A stretch of DNA of 64,000 bases from Doryteuthis pealeii (GCA_023376005.1 CM042176.1:12546694-12610693), one strand, 5' to 3'; shown: positions 51,597 to 63,690, numbered from the stretch's first letter. A program made the numbers and translations. The notes: a model not told the origin generated them from the sequence alone.

Positions 51597-51905
51597 CACT
51601 TTTTTTTCTTTTATTTTGCAACTGGCATAAGTGGCTGAACAGACCAGTTTTTTGAAATGGCGATCTCTGTGGCAGTGATTGCAAACAAACGGTGATGCTT
51701 TGCTGGAGATAACTGTTGTCTCACATACCTTCCTTATGGCTCTCTTTTCTGCGGCGGCTTTCTTTTCCTTTATTGTTTCACTCCTTTTCGTTTCCTTGTT
51801 TGACGAGGAGGCACCAAAGTCATACGGTCATTCTGATAAGCCTCCATGATGTTTGGTGTTCGATGTGGCTGATCTTCAATGTCTCTTGCAGACATCTTTA
51901 AAGCA
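51597..51905 (-). mobile_element. LINE 3' fragment, minus strand
   Basis: Reverse-oriented copy of the same terminus (C..C spacing, HFK...LVCSATYASC), with frameshifts; isolated in a noisy region. Confidence 0.65.
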
Positions 51906-52659
51906 CAGGCAATGGTCCTCCTAGCGAGTCAGGTGGCCCTCTATGGGAGTAATTATAATTTAATTATACCAAACACTCTAATCATAAAGAATGTAAACAG
52001 GTCTTTGAAAATTATATTTTTTAATGATAGACATAAAATATAGTTTTTGCTGTCAAATTGCATTTTACATGCTGTTAAATTTTATGGGCCATCCTTTGGC
52101 CTTCAAGGCAGACCGGCTTGTCAGTGGAATTGGATCTTGGTAGATAGTCCTCCGCTATATGAATCCTTTGGGTCTTCTGAATAAAGAGTCCCTCAGTTTC
52201 TCGTCAATGGTCGTAAGTTCCGCCTCAATGATTGAATGAACTGTGGCAAGTATCAGTGTTTAAGTAATGTATTAGCCCGCAGTATGGCTTGTTGATTGGC
52301 TTGCGAGGAAGTAAATCTACATGACTTGGCTAGTCTATAAATCCAGGTGGGGATTTAGCAACTCCAACATAGTTGCTAATACACATGGGAAAGGTATGCA
52401 TCTAACTATTCTCCTTCTAGCTATGGATGAATAAAAGGGCAGACTAATACACTTGGGAAAGGTATGAATGTCATCATTACACCCACCTATGGGGTTAAAT
52501 AGTATCACACTCTGTCTTCTACAGGATGGTTTTGCATTAAATAACCCTATTTTTGTTTTGTTTCCTTTGATAGATTTTGAATTAAAAGCGTTGCCTGGAA
52601 AACTATTAATTATTCATTGCTTCTGCCTATCGATTCTCCCCCATCACTGCTGACTTCAA

Positions 52660-52717
52660 ATATCCGTAAGTTATATTTTCTCTCTCTCTCTCTCCTCGTT
52701 CTTCTCTCTTATATATA

Positions 52718-52773
<56 letters not shown>

Positions 52774-54830
52774 ATATTCTAATATTGATCTTTACACGTA
52801 CCCACCGTGTACGGGTTAGGCCCAAGGCCCTATTATGTGAGCTATCGACAGCTCATGGTGGGCGGGTGCAAAATGCTGGATACTGTTGGCCCTTCCCCTC
52901 TAGGGCAAAGGCCTCAGCACTGGCAATAAATCCATCCCTGCCCCTTTAAAATCAAGGAGGCAGTGTTTGCCTGTGGGCATGGCCCTGGGAATCAAACGTG
53001 TTAAAACTTCTTCAAACGTCTTGTTCTTTATTTATTTATTTCTTTTTCTTCACGTTTTTACAATTTGCTCTTTCTTTTTCTTTCATTCTTGTCTTCCTTC
53101 TTTCTTTCCTTCTTGTCCTTTCTTCTTCTTTTTCTTTTGTTCTTGTTTTTTTCTTGTCTTTTTTTTTTTGTTCTTTTTTTTTCTTTCCTTCTTTTTTCTT
53201 TTTCCATTTTTCCTCCCTTCTTTTTTCCTCTCCCTTCTTTGTCCTTCCTCCCTTCTTTTTCTTTCTGCTTTCTTTCTTTCCATTTACTTCACTCCTTTTA
53301 CAATTTTCATTCCTTTCCTTCTTTCTCCATGTCCTAAGTTCTTTCTATCTATCTCTTTCTTTCTTTCTTTCTTTCGTTAATGTCGGCTTTTCCTAAATTG
53401 TATTCCTTGTGCTTCTCTCTCTATCTCTTTATTATTTCTTGAAATAATGTAATACAGGGTTTGCAAAAATTCTTGCAACAGTTTTAAAATTTGAAAACTT
53501 AATAAACTCACGTAAGTACAAATGATAGAATCATTTTAGAAAAAAAACAAAAAACAAATAAAGTTCAATACTCTTGGTAGTTTTACTTTTTTTTAATGTA
53601 CACTTTGATTATGTTGCAATTTAACAAGACTGACATCTTTACTTGTTACAATTTTATCTTTCTGCAGGATTTTATAGCACCCTTTATATTCTCTGGCTAA
53701 CATTGAAGACATTCTTATGATACCACACTCTCTCTCTCTCTCTAATAATATTAGTAAAGTTTTTTTATGCTTTCTCTCTCTCTCTCATAAATAATTCAGT
53801 ACAGTTTTTTTTTATTCTACTTCCCCACTTCTCTCTGATAATGAGTAAATGTTTTTATTTTTAGATCTTCTCTCTCACTATCTCTCTTTAAATAGCATTA
53901 TATTTTTAATGTTTCTTCTATCTCTTTCTCTCTCTAATACACATTGGTAAAAAGTATTTTATATACTCTCTCTCGTCTCTCTCAAAAATCAATGTAAACC
54001 GTTTTTTTATATTTCTCTCTAATCATATATGAGTAAAGTTTTATTTATACCTCTCTCTCTCTTCTCTACTTCTTAATATATATAATGTAACGCTTTTTTT
54101 TATATCTCTCTCTCTCTCTCTCTAATAATAATGTAATTTTTTGATATTTCTCTCTATCATAATGCAGTAAAGTTGTTTAATTATACTCTTCTCTCTCTCT
54201 AATAATAATAAATAATGTAAGTTTTTTTTTGATAATTTCTCCTCTATCATAATGAGGTAAAGTGTTTTTTATAATCTTCTCTCTCTCTCTCTCGTCTGTA
54301 TATCAGTCGAATCCTGAAATATCTCTTCTCTGCGCTCCGATAATCACATAGATAAGAGATTACGCAGGTTTTTTTTTATATTCTCCTCTCTCTCATATAT
54401 AATGTAAGGATTTTTTTTATTATTTCTCTCTCTCTCTAAATATAATAATGTAACGTTTTTTATATTTTCTCTCTCTATCAATAATAAATAATAATAGTAA
54501 CCGTTTTTTGAATATTTCTCTCTCTAGTCACAATGAGTAAAGTTTTTATTACTACGACTGCTCCTCTCCTCTCTCTCTCCATCTCTCCCTCTCTCTCTCT
54601 TATCTCGTCAGTGCAATCATCTCTCTCTTCTCTCTCAGAATAATATTATTAGGTTTTTTATGCTTTTCTATTTCTTCATAATAGAATTGGTAAAATTTTC
54701 TCCATCTACTCTCTCTTTCTCTCACTCTAATAATATCTCTTATCCTACTCTCTCTCTTCTCTCTAATATTAGTAACGTCTCTTATCTTCTCTCTCTCTCT
54801 TTTTAATATTTAGTTTTTTTTTTGTTTTTT
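52660..54830. repeat. Pyrimidine-rich and (TC)n/(TA)n low-complexity region
   Basis: (TA)n at 52,715-52,775, a family C copy, a TTC/CTTT pyrimidine tract at 53,030-53,385, then imprecise 60-75-bp units of CTCTCTCTCTAATAATA...GTAAAGTTTTTTTTATAT from 53,720 to 54,830. Long polypeptides of Phe, Leu and Ser readable here are artefacts of the composition. Confidence 0.9.
52795..53000 (+). repeat. Family C copy, degraded
   Basis: Order of blocks retained with many small deletions; lies between a long (TA)n and a pyrimidine tract. Confidence 0.65.
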
Positions 54831-55164
54831 TTTTAGATAAATTAAATTGCTTTTGTTTTTTTTTCTTTTGTGTTTCTCAGAGTATCAATGACATTTTTTT
54901 TTCATTTTTTTATTTTTTACTTGGCAGAGAATGTATTTGAGTCCCTGACCCTGGCAATATTGAGACACTCCCAAACGCGCCGGCATCTTCTCTCCAATGT
55001 GTTATATCCTTGGTTTTCTTTTTAAAAAAAAACAAAAACATTTTAAACTAAATGAAAAAAACAAAAACTTTTTAGCCTTATCACTTGAAAAACATTAATT
55101 AACATTAATATCACCAAATAATCAGTGGTATACTAACATTGTTTCTATTAAAAAATTAAAGTGT

Positions 55165-55585
55165 AGTAAATCAGCCGAAGGTCAGTGTAGTATCTGTGCA
55201 ATCAGCCGAGGATCAGTGTAGTATCTTGTGCAATCAGCCTAGGATCAGTGTAGTATCTGTGCAATCAGCCTAGGATCAGTGTAGTATCTGTGCAATCAGC
55301 CTAGGATCAGTGTAGTATCTGTGGCAATCAGCCGAGGATAGTGGTAGTATTGTGCAATCAGCCCGAGGATCAGTGTAGTATCTGTGCAATCAGCCGAGGA
55401 TCCGTGTAGTATCGTGCATCAGCCGAGGATCCGTGTAGTAATCTGTGCAATCAGCCGAGGATCAGTGTAGTATCTGTGCAATCAGCTCAGTGTAAGGGCA
55501 ATCAGCTGAGGATAGTAGTATCTGTGCAATCAGCTGAGGATCAGTGTAGTATCTGCATACTCTACCAGGATCAGAGTGTAGTATC
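55165..55585. repeat. Satellite-like array, 31-bp units
   Basis: About thirteen copies of CAATCAGCCGAGGATCAGTG then TAGTATCTGTG, with small deletions in several units. A stray GATCAAAGTGTAGTATCTGT at 5,070-5,090 resembles one unit. Confidence 0.92.
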
Positions 55586-55841
55586 TATGTACTCTTGTGA
55601 AAAGGGGGACAGACTACCTCGCTGTCCAGATGATACTGACAATAGCCACTCCACAGATTTTACTAACAAATTCTAGATGTTCCCATTACTAAGAGAAGAT
55701 AACTCCTGATTGGCTTTAAAGTTAATGTAAAAATATAGTCAATGTAATATTATTGAAAAGTGGTAATTCACAATGCAATACTAAAATTTACATATTAGCT
55801 AATATTTAATTTGCTTCATTTTTTTATCTTTTGAGATTGTG

Positions 55842-55881
<40 letters not shown>

Positions 55882-55904
55882 ATATATTTTGATAGTCGGG
55901 TTTC

Positions 55905-56125
55905 AAGTCACACACGGAGCAGTTCCCCATGTCTATAACCTTGCTGATGAGACCTAATAAGTCGAAATGTACATTCAGGGACTGACATTTTCTCGATTCA
56001 TTTAGCCTTACATTTGAACATATATGCCCGCCTAAAATTCATTAATTATTAACTAATTAATTTTGAAAATTAGGTATGACTTCAATTAAGCACAATATCC
56101 TCCAAAAATTGTCAGCCATATAAAA
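55905..56125 (+). mobile_element. Second copy of the hammerhead-bearing SINE-like repeat
   Basis: It has the same order as 18.17-18.35 kb: hammerhead, TTTGAACATATATGCCCGCC, ATTAATTATTAACTAATTAA tract, TTAGGTATGACTTCAATTAAG, then AAATTGTCAGCC. It is preceded by a (TA)n tract. Confidence 0.7.
55939..55980 (+). ncRNA. Hammerhead ribozyme
   Basis: Stem I CCTTG/CAGGG (one G-U), core CTGATGA, stem II GAC-CTAATAA-GTC, GAAA, stem III ATG-TA-CAT, U16.1 U17. It is the same family as 18,299, but stems I and II differ in sequence while keeping pairing. Confidence 0.85.
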
Positions 56126-56179
56126 ACATAAACACATTTGTTTTGTTTCTTAACTTCAACATATATAATATATATAATA

Positions 56180-56217
<38 letters not shown>

Positions 56218-56459
56218 AGGCACACAAGGCTGTGCGTGTATGTAAACATATATGCACTATTTTTACCATAACAGGGAGAAATACAAATATTCGTCTCACA
56301 AAAAAAATACACACGTATATAAATGAATTGATATTCCCTGCATTTCTAAACAGGTGTGTTGTCTTGAAGAAAAGTGCTAACATGCTGCTTGGAAACCAAT
56401 GGTAACATTTGCACCTTAAATGTATTGTACATTATAATGAATAAATAGATAATATATAT

Positions 56460-56490
<31 letters not shown>

Positions 56491-56535
56491 ATGTCAAGTG
56501 TACATGTGACAATCCACAAATAATATTATAAATTT

Positions 56536-56769
56536 GGACCATATGACCTTTAGGCACCCTTTTTGATCTCGATTCAGAGGATATGTTTTTCATTTATACC
56601 ACCATTATCCAGTTGTTTGTTAGGGGTTAAGGTTAGGGATTAGTTTTATAATTTAAAAAAAACCTCTAAAAATCGTCTGTTAACAAACAACCAGATATTG
56701 ACGGTGTAAATGAAAAACATGTCCTTCTGAATCGAGATCAAAAAGGGGTGCCTAAAGATCATATGGTCT
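56536..56769. mobile_element. Fold-back MITE, GGACCATATGACC family, second copy
   Basis: Same arms, with perfect 8-bp ATAAATTT at 56,528-56,535 and 56,770-56,777. The centre has GTTAGGGGTTAAGGTTAGGG. Confidence 0.88.
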
Positions 56770-56940
56770 ATAAATTTTATTGCTGCTCAGTTAAAAGTTT
56801 TAAAAGTATTTCAGGATTGATTATCTCCCCTTGAATTTACTGCTTTTAAAAAAAAAAGATTTTTCCATCATTGTATTTATCTTTTCCTTAATTGACATAC
56901 ATTTGACAAAATCAAGTTCCCTGTCTTTTTGCATATCAAG

Positions 56941-57003
56941 CCACCTGATGACAAGGGTTTATTTGAGATTGTACCAAGGGTATGGTGGCCCAGAATTGGA
57001 GAG
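56941..57003 (+). CDS. RNF123: RNF123 exon in inverted orientation (GLFEIVPRVWW)
   Basis: 63 nt, 21 codons in phase 0, preceded by a pyrimidine-rich stretch and AAG, followed by GTAAGC. It encodes PPDDKGLFEIVPRVWWPRIG then E, matching vertebrate [22 protein letters not shown]. In the protein this lies upstream of the exon at 35,681, yet it is on the plus strand. The exact acceptor is less certain than the donor. Confidence 0.85.
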
Positions 57004-57009
57004 GTAAGC

Positions 57010-57800
57010 AGGCATTATATTTTCCTTATTTTATCAGCTTCTCTTGTGGATTTTTTTTTTTTTTGTAGTGAGAGAATGACTTACCTTCTAATAAGAATGT
57101 TCTCTGGGGGTAAGGGGCTCAGTTAAGTCTGACGCAATTACTCTCCCAACAATGCTGCACTCTTCTCACCAACACTATCAAAATATCTTGTCTATCGTCC
57201 ACTCTTCATCACAGCCAAAATGCTACTGCAAGCTTTCTCCTGGTTTGTGAGGGCTAGTCAATAAATACACAATTACAGTGTTCATCCCTGGCTCGTTACT
57301 TTGACCTGCCATGCCACACTAATCAGCACGCGTCAATCCTTCCCATCCGGGCTACTCTGGATAGTTTAGCAATTCCTATGCGTCAGGCCACGACTCACGA
57401 TCAGGAGAATGCGAGTTCAATCTCCCCACTCGCCTCTGATCTCATTCTGCATGCCAAACACAGTCGTGCATGCTTCGAACTACTATGTTCGTGGTTTCTC
57501 TCGCCACAGAGCTCAAAGTGGGCGCAAACATGTCAGCGTGCAAAAATGAGTGAAGGGCCTGAAAAAGAAAGAAAATATGGCTGCCTTAACACCTTAATTT
57601 AAGAAAACCGCGATCTTGGAGCCAGGAACATTGTCGAGAATGGTTAGCATGTATGCAAAATTTTTGAGATCAGGCCATGCATAAAAACCCGGTGTGAAAA
57701 TAAAAGATGAGAGACACTTTGGAGCGTGGTTGAGGAGTATTGATATTCCTGCAAGTGGAAAGACTTTGTCGTCAGACTTTTGAAGTTGGGAAAACAATTA
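57010..57800. other. Intron sequence with a possible tRNA-like repeat
   Basis: 57,355-57,430 has GATAGTTTAGCAATTCCTAT...GCGAGTTCAATCTC, loosely like A and B boxes. The rest is unclassified; no exon was recognised between 57,003 and 60,305. Confidence 0.35.
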
Positions 57801-57849
57801 TTCTGATCAGTTTCTCTGAATTTTTTAGATGAGGTTTAATAATTTGGAT

Positions 57850-58640
57850 TATTTGGGCTATTGTCCTTATTTTTATTGTTATTACGCACCATTTTGGCTG
57901 ATGTGCCCTCCAGCCTTCTTTTAGATAATTCTTGTTGGACTCGCAAACATCTAGAACTTGAGAACCTTCTTTTTGTAATCAGGAGCCCTCACAGAATTTT
58001 GAACCCAACCCTTTATTCAATCCATGGGGGTATACTGTTCTCAGTCCGCTAACCATGACTGGGTACATTGTTAAGCAGTGTTAATTATATTCTATGTTAC
58101 TGTCGCCCTTGACCAAAATTGAACCTGTAGCCTAGAGATAGAGGGAACACAATAACATCTTATTGGATAGAGCAAGTTTTCAGCTTATAAAGTACTATTT
58201 TTTCAAACTGGCTATTGCAATTTCAACAGCAATTATTAAAGCCTGCATACCACTACCATGAGAGAATTACCTTTAAAGTAATGTCATGGAAACTACAAGA
58301 GATAGAGGGAACACAAATACATCTATTGGATAGAGCAAGAGTTAATACTGTAGTTTGAAGAAAACAGTGTCAGCCTAAAAGAAGACTTTTTGGATTATTT
58401 GGACTATTGTCCTCATCTTTATTGTTATCTGTACAATGTTTCAGCCGATGTGCCCTCTGTCCTTCTTCAGGTATTTCTTGTCAGACTCTGGAACCTTCTT
58501 GTCATAATCAGGAGCCTTCATGGAATTCTGGACCCAACCCTTTATTCACTACATGGGGGTATACTGTTCTCATTCCGCTAACCATAACTGGGTACAATTG
58601 TTAAGCGGTGTTAATTATTATTCTATGTTACTGTTGCCCT
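57850..58640 (-). mobile_element. Two further tRNA-Arg-like SINE fragments
   Basis: Copies at 57,850-58,130 and 58,400-58,640, each with CCTTTATTCA and GGGGGTATAC blocks. Between them a GATAGAGGGAACACAA unit with TTATTGGATAGAGCAAG is repeated (58,137-58,175 and 58,301-58,335). Confidence 0.7.
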
Positions 58641-58739
58641 AGAGATAACTGTTACTTAGAAACTGCACAGAAACATTGTGCAGGTAACAATGAAGATGAG
58701 GAAAATAGTCTGGATAATCCAAATAATACATATTCTGAC

Positions 58740-59235
58740 CAGTTTAGCAAATATTAGTTTGTTTAGTGTTATTTGGATTATTCAGACTATTGTCCTCATC
58801 TTCATTGTTAAGATACTATTTCTCTGAATTTTTGAGATGAGGCTTGATAATTAGTATTATTGGATTATTCAGACTATTGTCCTCATCTTCATTGTTAAGA
58901 TACTATTTCTCTGAATTTTTGAGATGAGACTTGATAATTAGTATTATTTGGATTATTCAGACTATTTGTCTCATCTTCATTGTTAAGATACTATTTCTCT
59001 GAATTTTTGAGATGAGGCTTGATAATTAGTATTATTTGGATTATCAGACTATTGTCCTCATCTTCATTGTTAAGATACTATTTCTCTCTGAATTTTTGAG
59101 ATGAGGCTTGATAATTAGTATTATTTGGATTATTCAGACTATTGTCCTCATCTTTATTGTTAAGATACTATTTCTCTGAATTTTTGAGATGAGGCTTGAT
59201 AATTAGTATTATTTGGATTATTCAGACTATTGTCC
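58740..59235. repeat. Tandem array, five to six units of about 85-95 bp
   Basis: Regular units GATACTATTTCTCTGAATTT...GCTTGATAATTAGTATTATT, leading directly into the SINE at 59,218. Confidence 0.9.
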
Positions 59236-59745
59236 TCATCTTCATTGTTATCTGTACAACGTTTCAGTCGATGTGCCCTCTGGCCTTCAGGTATTTCTTG
59301 TTGGACTCTGGAACCATCTTGGACTCAGGAACCTTCTTGTCGTAATCGGGGGACCTTTTTGTCATAATCGGAAGCCATCACGGAAATTTGAACCTAACCC
59401 TTTATTCAGTCAACGGGGGTATCCTGTTCATTTCGCTAACCATAGCTGGGGTACAGGTGTTAAGCTATGTTAATTATTATTCTATGTTACTGCTGCCACT
59501 GACCAGGATTGAACCTGCAGTCTAGAGATAACTGTCACTTAGAACTGTCTTAACCTAACTCCTTTATCCACAAGGCTGTGTGTCAAATTGGACAAGAAGG
59601 TTCCCGAGTCCGACAAGAAATACCTGAAGAAGACTGGAGGGTATATCGGCCAAAACGTTGTACAGATAATAATAAAGATGAGGACAATAGTACGAATAAT
59701 CCAACTAATACTAATTATCAAGCCTCATCTCAAAATTTCAGAGAA
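59218..59745. mobile_element. Second head-to-head tRNA-Arg-like SINE pair
   Basis: Minus-strand copy at 59,218-59,575 meets a plus-strand tail at 59,590-59,745. The right element lacks most of its head, so the pair is a less complete version of 10.03-10.71 kb. Confidence 0.7.
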
Positions 59746-59921
59746 TTAGTTTATTGTTGTTTATTTAATCTTTTTTAAGCCTATGATCTATTATTGTAAA
59801 AGTCATATGTACGAAAAGTTTTCTCTTGACATTTGTTGTTTAAACTCATCTATTAATTTTTTAAATCCAAATTGAGCATCATCTTATAAGCCCATGCATC
59901 TAATAAGCTGTTAAATGCGTA

Positions 59922-59972
<51 letters not shown>

Positions 59973-60304
59973 GAAAAACCAAAGTATTCAGAGGATAATT
60001 TTATTATTGTTAGAAGTATCACCCAATCTTAAACGTTTTGGTTTTTACATTAAACCCTCATCAAGGCATTGTTGATATGTGATGTTGTAACTTCTGAATA
60101 ATGTTCAGTATAAATATAGAAAGAGAAGAGACAAAACTTTTGTAGCTGTTAGAAGCTTTCTATTTCAAAATAATGTGACATAATTTTTGTCCAAAATTAT
60201 CTGGGGGGAAAAAAAAAAAAGGAATATATGTATATTTATTTGTTCAAAATTTGCTCATGTCATTATTCTTACTTATATATGTATTATTTTTTTTCTCTCT
60301 TCAG

Positions 60305-60398
60305 GAAGGGTTGTACTGCCATCCCGAACAACAGAAGAGGAAGATGACAGACTCGCGCATATTTGCATCTTGTGAACATCTCAGGAATAAAATAGAAG
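60305..60398 (+). CDS. RNF123: RNF123 exon in inverted orientation
   Basis: 94 nt, acceptor CTTCAG, donor GTAATA. It encodes EGLYCHPEQQKRKMTDSRIF then ASCEHLRNKIE, matching vertebrate RRRAYERGCQRLRKRIE. It ends with one base, which the next exon (61,641) completes to Glu. Confidence 0.87.
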
Positions 60399-61129
60399 GT
60401 AATAAACATTTCCTATTTCTTTTTCTAAATGAATAAACCAGTGGATTTTTTGTTTTGTTTTATTCTCCAATGTATTAAAATCAATCCTACGAATGATTTT
60501 ATATAGAAATCAATTAAAATATAATTAAGATAAGTGTGATATTTTTATATGCATTCTTATCTAATTTTGTTAATGTTTCTAATTTAATATATTTCATTAC
60601 ATTAATATGATTAAAATAAGTAATCTTTTTGTATGTGATTATTATTATTATTTTTATGTCCCCATCTATATTGTTATCTGTACAATGTTTCAGCTGATGT
60701 GCCCTCCTACAAATTATCAAGCCTCATCTCAATAAACTGCCTGCATCCGTTGTAGGCTGCTGAAACACTGCATATTTCAAAGCCTCCATGCTTCCTGTAA
60801 TCTGCCAACACTATACCTGATACGCCCCTCCACACACTTATGCACGCACGGGCACACATACATGTATATTATTACTGTACGCTATTCATGTTCCTGACAC
60901 TAATACATTATTCTATGTACTAGACATGAAACTTTGATGAGTTATGGTACACCTGAGCACTGTACACAATGAATTTCATTATTATCAAATTCAGATAAAT
61001 ACTTTTTGTATGTGTTCTTACTTAATTTCTCTAATCTTTCTAATTTAATATATTTCATTACATTAAAACTTAAATACTTACACCCGGAGGGTGCATATCC
61101 TTGCTAGTTTTAGTAACATGCTAGTTTGT

Positions 61130-61445
61130 GAAGAATAATTAAAGTTCCAATTACCGTCGAACTGGGAAGACAAGGCAACAAACGGTTGTAACTTAGATAC
61201 AAACCCGAATAGTCACAAAGTCTACTGCAGAATGACAGGATATATATAAGACTCCACAATGTCATTCAAATAAAGCAGTCAAGCAGCCAATCAGAACTCA
61301 AGGAATGGAATGACCCAAATCACCCAAATTCATGAATGGGTCATTCTTGATTTCTATATATACCAACTGTCTTGGACACTGCTTAAGTTGTACTTAGTTA
61401 GTTGCTGTTATTCAAACCAACAGTAGACTTACTGACTCCAATAGT
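61130..61445 (+). repeat. 300-bp repeat, first of three local copies
   Basis: GAAGAATAATTAAAGTTCCA...TATATATAAGACTCCACAAT...CAACTGTCTTGGACACTGCT occurs at 61,130-61,445 and 62,345-62,640 in direct orientation around the RNF123 exon, and inverted at 62,826-63,110. The TATA-like box and downstream GGACACTG start resemble an LTR, but no duplication of the target was found. Confidence 0.75.
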
Positions 61446-61640
61446 TTGCAGTGCATATATCATGTGACCGTGTGCATCCAAGATGGATGCTCTAATTACT
61501 GAACTAAACTAACCCTGGTCAAACAATCTCAGTATTTTTTAGAGTAACAATAATGGGAAAACTAAATGCCCGAGTTTTAATTTTCTTTGATGACTTTTTA
61601 TTGCAAACTTAACATGATCGATTTTTGTTTCTTTTTGCAG

Positions 61641-61702
61641 AAATAGAAAATCTACAAATAGAGATGCTAAAAGTTTTATTAATACATAACGATGAGAGAG
61701 AC
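61641..61702 (+). CDS. RNF123: RNF123 exon in inverted orientation (left arm of fold-back)
   Basis: 62 nt, acceptor TTGCAG, donor GTAAGT. With the preceding G it encodes EIENLQIEMLKVLLIHNDER then D, matching vertebrate [20 protein letters not shown]. It is followed by a (TCTA)n tract and a copy of repeat family B. The same exon appears again, inverted, at 63,752-63,813. Confidence 0.9.
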
Positions 61703-61764
61703 GTAAGTATAAGACTTAAACATTATCATATCTATCATCTATCTATCTATCTGTACATATTGAA

Positions 61765-62225
61765 GACGCCCTGTCGGCTGGGGCGTCAGAATGCACCTCT
61801 GCAGAGAGGTAAGACTCCCCCAATGGGGCCACCTGTTGGCCGTGGGTGGCGACCCGTGATGCTTAAGGATAGAGCCCAGGTGGATGAGCAGTTCATGACA
61901 TGCAATACTCCACTTTGGCCCTATCTTGGGCTAGACGGGCAGTCGGAGAGGCCCCATCCGATCAATCGGCTGGTCACATCAAGCCCTAGCACCTATATGA
62001 TTTTCCCAACCCTATTGCCCTTATGGCAAGCCCCAACCCCTTTTTATCATATGGGTGCTAGAAGGCGGTGGCTGCGGGTCTACATGTCCTGGGAATGACA
62101 TTAAACTCTATCTGATGGTGAGGTTCTAGTTTTGGAGGTTTGGGGAATGTGGAGCACCCCTTCATCACCATTGCTCCCTGGTCCACTCTGACCCGGAGTG
62201 GTAGTACCTGTTAGGGTCCCATCTA
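61765..62225 (-). repeat. Family B copy, left arm of fold-back
   Basis: On the plus strand it lies directly after the RNF123 exon donor region and a (TCTA)n tract. Read on the plus strand it contains an open stretch with [20 protein letters not shown]. Confidence 0.8.
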
Positions 62226-63232
62226 TGGGTTAAATAGAAAAACATGAGTTTATAAACAAAATTGTATTATCCATTAAGAATTGATTTATTTCAAAACTTT
62301 ATCGTCATTAAATAACCCACTGAGGAGTAAAACAAACCAAACATATTGAAGAATAATCAAAGTTCCAATTACTGTCGAATTGGGAAGACATGGCAACAAA
62401 CGGTTGTAACCCAATACAAACTCGAATAGTCGCAAAGTCTACTGCACAATTACAGGGTATTTATAAAACTACACAATATCATTCAAATCAAGCAGCCAAT
62501 CAGAACTTAAAGAATGGAATCACCCAAATTCATGAATGGATCATTCTTGATTTCTATATATACCAACTGTCTTGGACACTGCTTCAATTGTACTTAGTTA
62601 GATGCTGTTGTTCAAACCAACATAGACTAACTGACCTCAATACATATATAAAGGGCAGTTGTGTGTTTATGTATGTCCGGAGGAAACTTCGAAAATAAAA
62701 CAATTAATGACAAAGTAAATATATATATATAATAAAATATCACAGGGCTTGGTTTTTTTCGAAGTTTCCTCCGGACATACAATAAAACACATACTGCCCT
62801 TTATATAATTATTAGGTCAGTTGATCTACTGTTTGGTTTGAACAACAGCATCTAACTAAGTACAATTGAAGCAGTGTCCAAGACAGTTGGTATATATAGA
62901 AATCAAGAATGATCCATTCATGAATTTGGGTGATTCCATTCTTTAAGTTCTGATTGGCTGCTTGATTTGAATGATATTGTGTAGTTTTATAAATACCCTG
63001 TAATTGTGCAGTAGACTTTGCGACTATTCGAGTTTGTATTGGGTTTACAACCGTTTGTTGCCATGTCTTCCCAATTCGACATAATTGGAACTTTGATTAT
63101 TCTTTCAATATGTTTGGTTTGTTTTACTCCTCAGTGGGTTTTTTTAATGACGATAAAGTTTTGAAATAAATCAATTCTTAATGGATAATACAATTTTGTT
63201 TATAAACTCATGTTTTTCTATTTAACCCATAG

Positions 63233-63690
63233 ATGGGACCCTAACAGGTACTACCACTCCGGGTCAGAGTGGACCAGGGAGCAATGGTGATGAAGGGGTG
63301 CTCCACATTCCCCAAACCTCCAAAACTAGAACCTCACCATCAGATAGAGTTTAACTCATTCCCAGGACATGTAGACCCGCAGCCACGCCTTCTAGCACCC
63401 ATATGATAAAAAGGGGTTGGGGCTTGCCATAAGGGCAATAGGGTTGGGAAAATCATATAGGTGCTAGGGCTTGATGTGACCAGCCGATTGATCGGATGGG
63501 GCCTCTCCGACTGCCCGTCTAGCCCAAGATAGGGCCAAAGTGGAGTATTGCATGTCATGAACTGCTCATCCACCTGGGCTCTATCCTTAAGCATCACGGG
63601 TCGCCACCCACGGCCAACAGGTGGCCCCATTGGGGGAGTCTTACCTCTCTGCAGAGGTGCATTCTGACGCCCCAGCCGACAGGGCGATCT
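63233..63690 (+). repeat. Family B copy, right arm of fold-back
   Basis: Mirror image of 61,765-62,225. Confidence 0.8.

Larger units (their letters stand above)
1280..59965. repeat. Dispersed microsatellites (list)
   Basis: (TA)n tracts: 1,280-1,322; 11,533-11,563; 17,299-17,321; 17,694-17,739; 17,911-17,952; 18,060-18,083; 24,029-24,053; 29,110-29,138; 31,321-31,354; 34,226-34,254; 52,723-52,775; 55,851-55,876; 56,462-56,491; 59,934-59,963. Mixed (CA)n/(TA)n: 11,879-11,912; 23,636-23,669; 24,128-24,191; 56,170-56,217. (TCTA/TGTC)n: 18,465-18,575. The span given only brackets the list. Confidence 0.9.

Noticed and set aside
53000..53400. Long Phe/Leu/Ser-rich open frames on the plus strand and Lys/Arg/Glu-rich frame on the minus strand
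   Set aside because: They arise from the TTC/CTTT pyrimidine tract and overlap each other in several frames; no start context or domain.
57378..57602. Plus-strand 74-codon frame as an RNF123 exon
   Set aside because: No acceptor/donor pair in frame and no similarity to the residues expected between the 56.9 and 60.3 kb exons.
60020..60075. TTGATGA...AAAAC on the minus strand as a hammerhead
   Set aside because: Two essential core bases differ (C3 and G12), and stem pairing is unconvincing.
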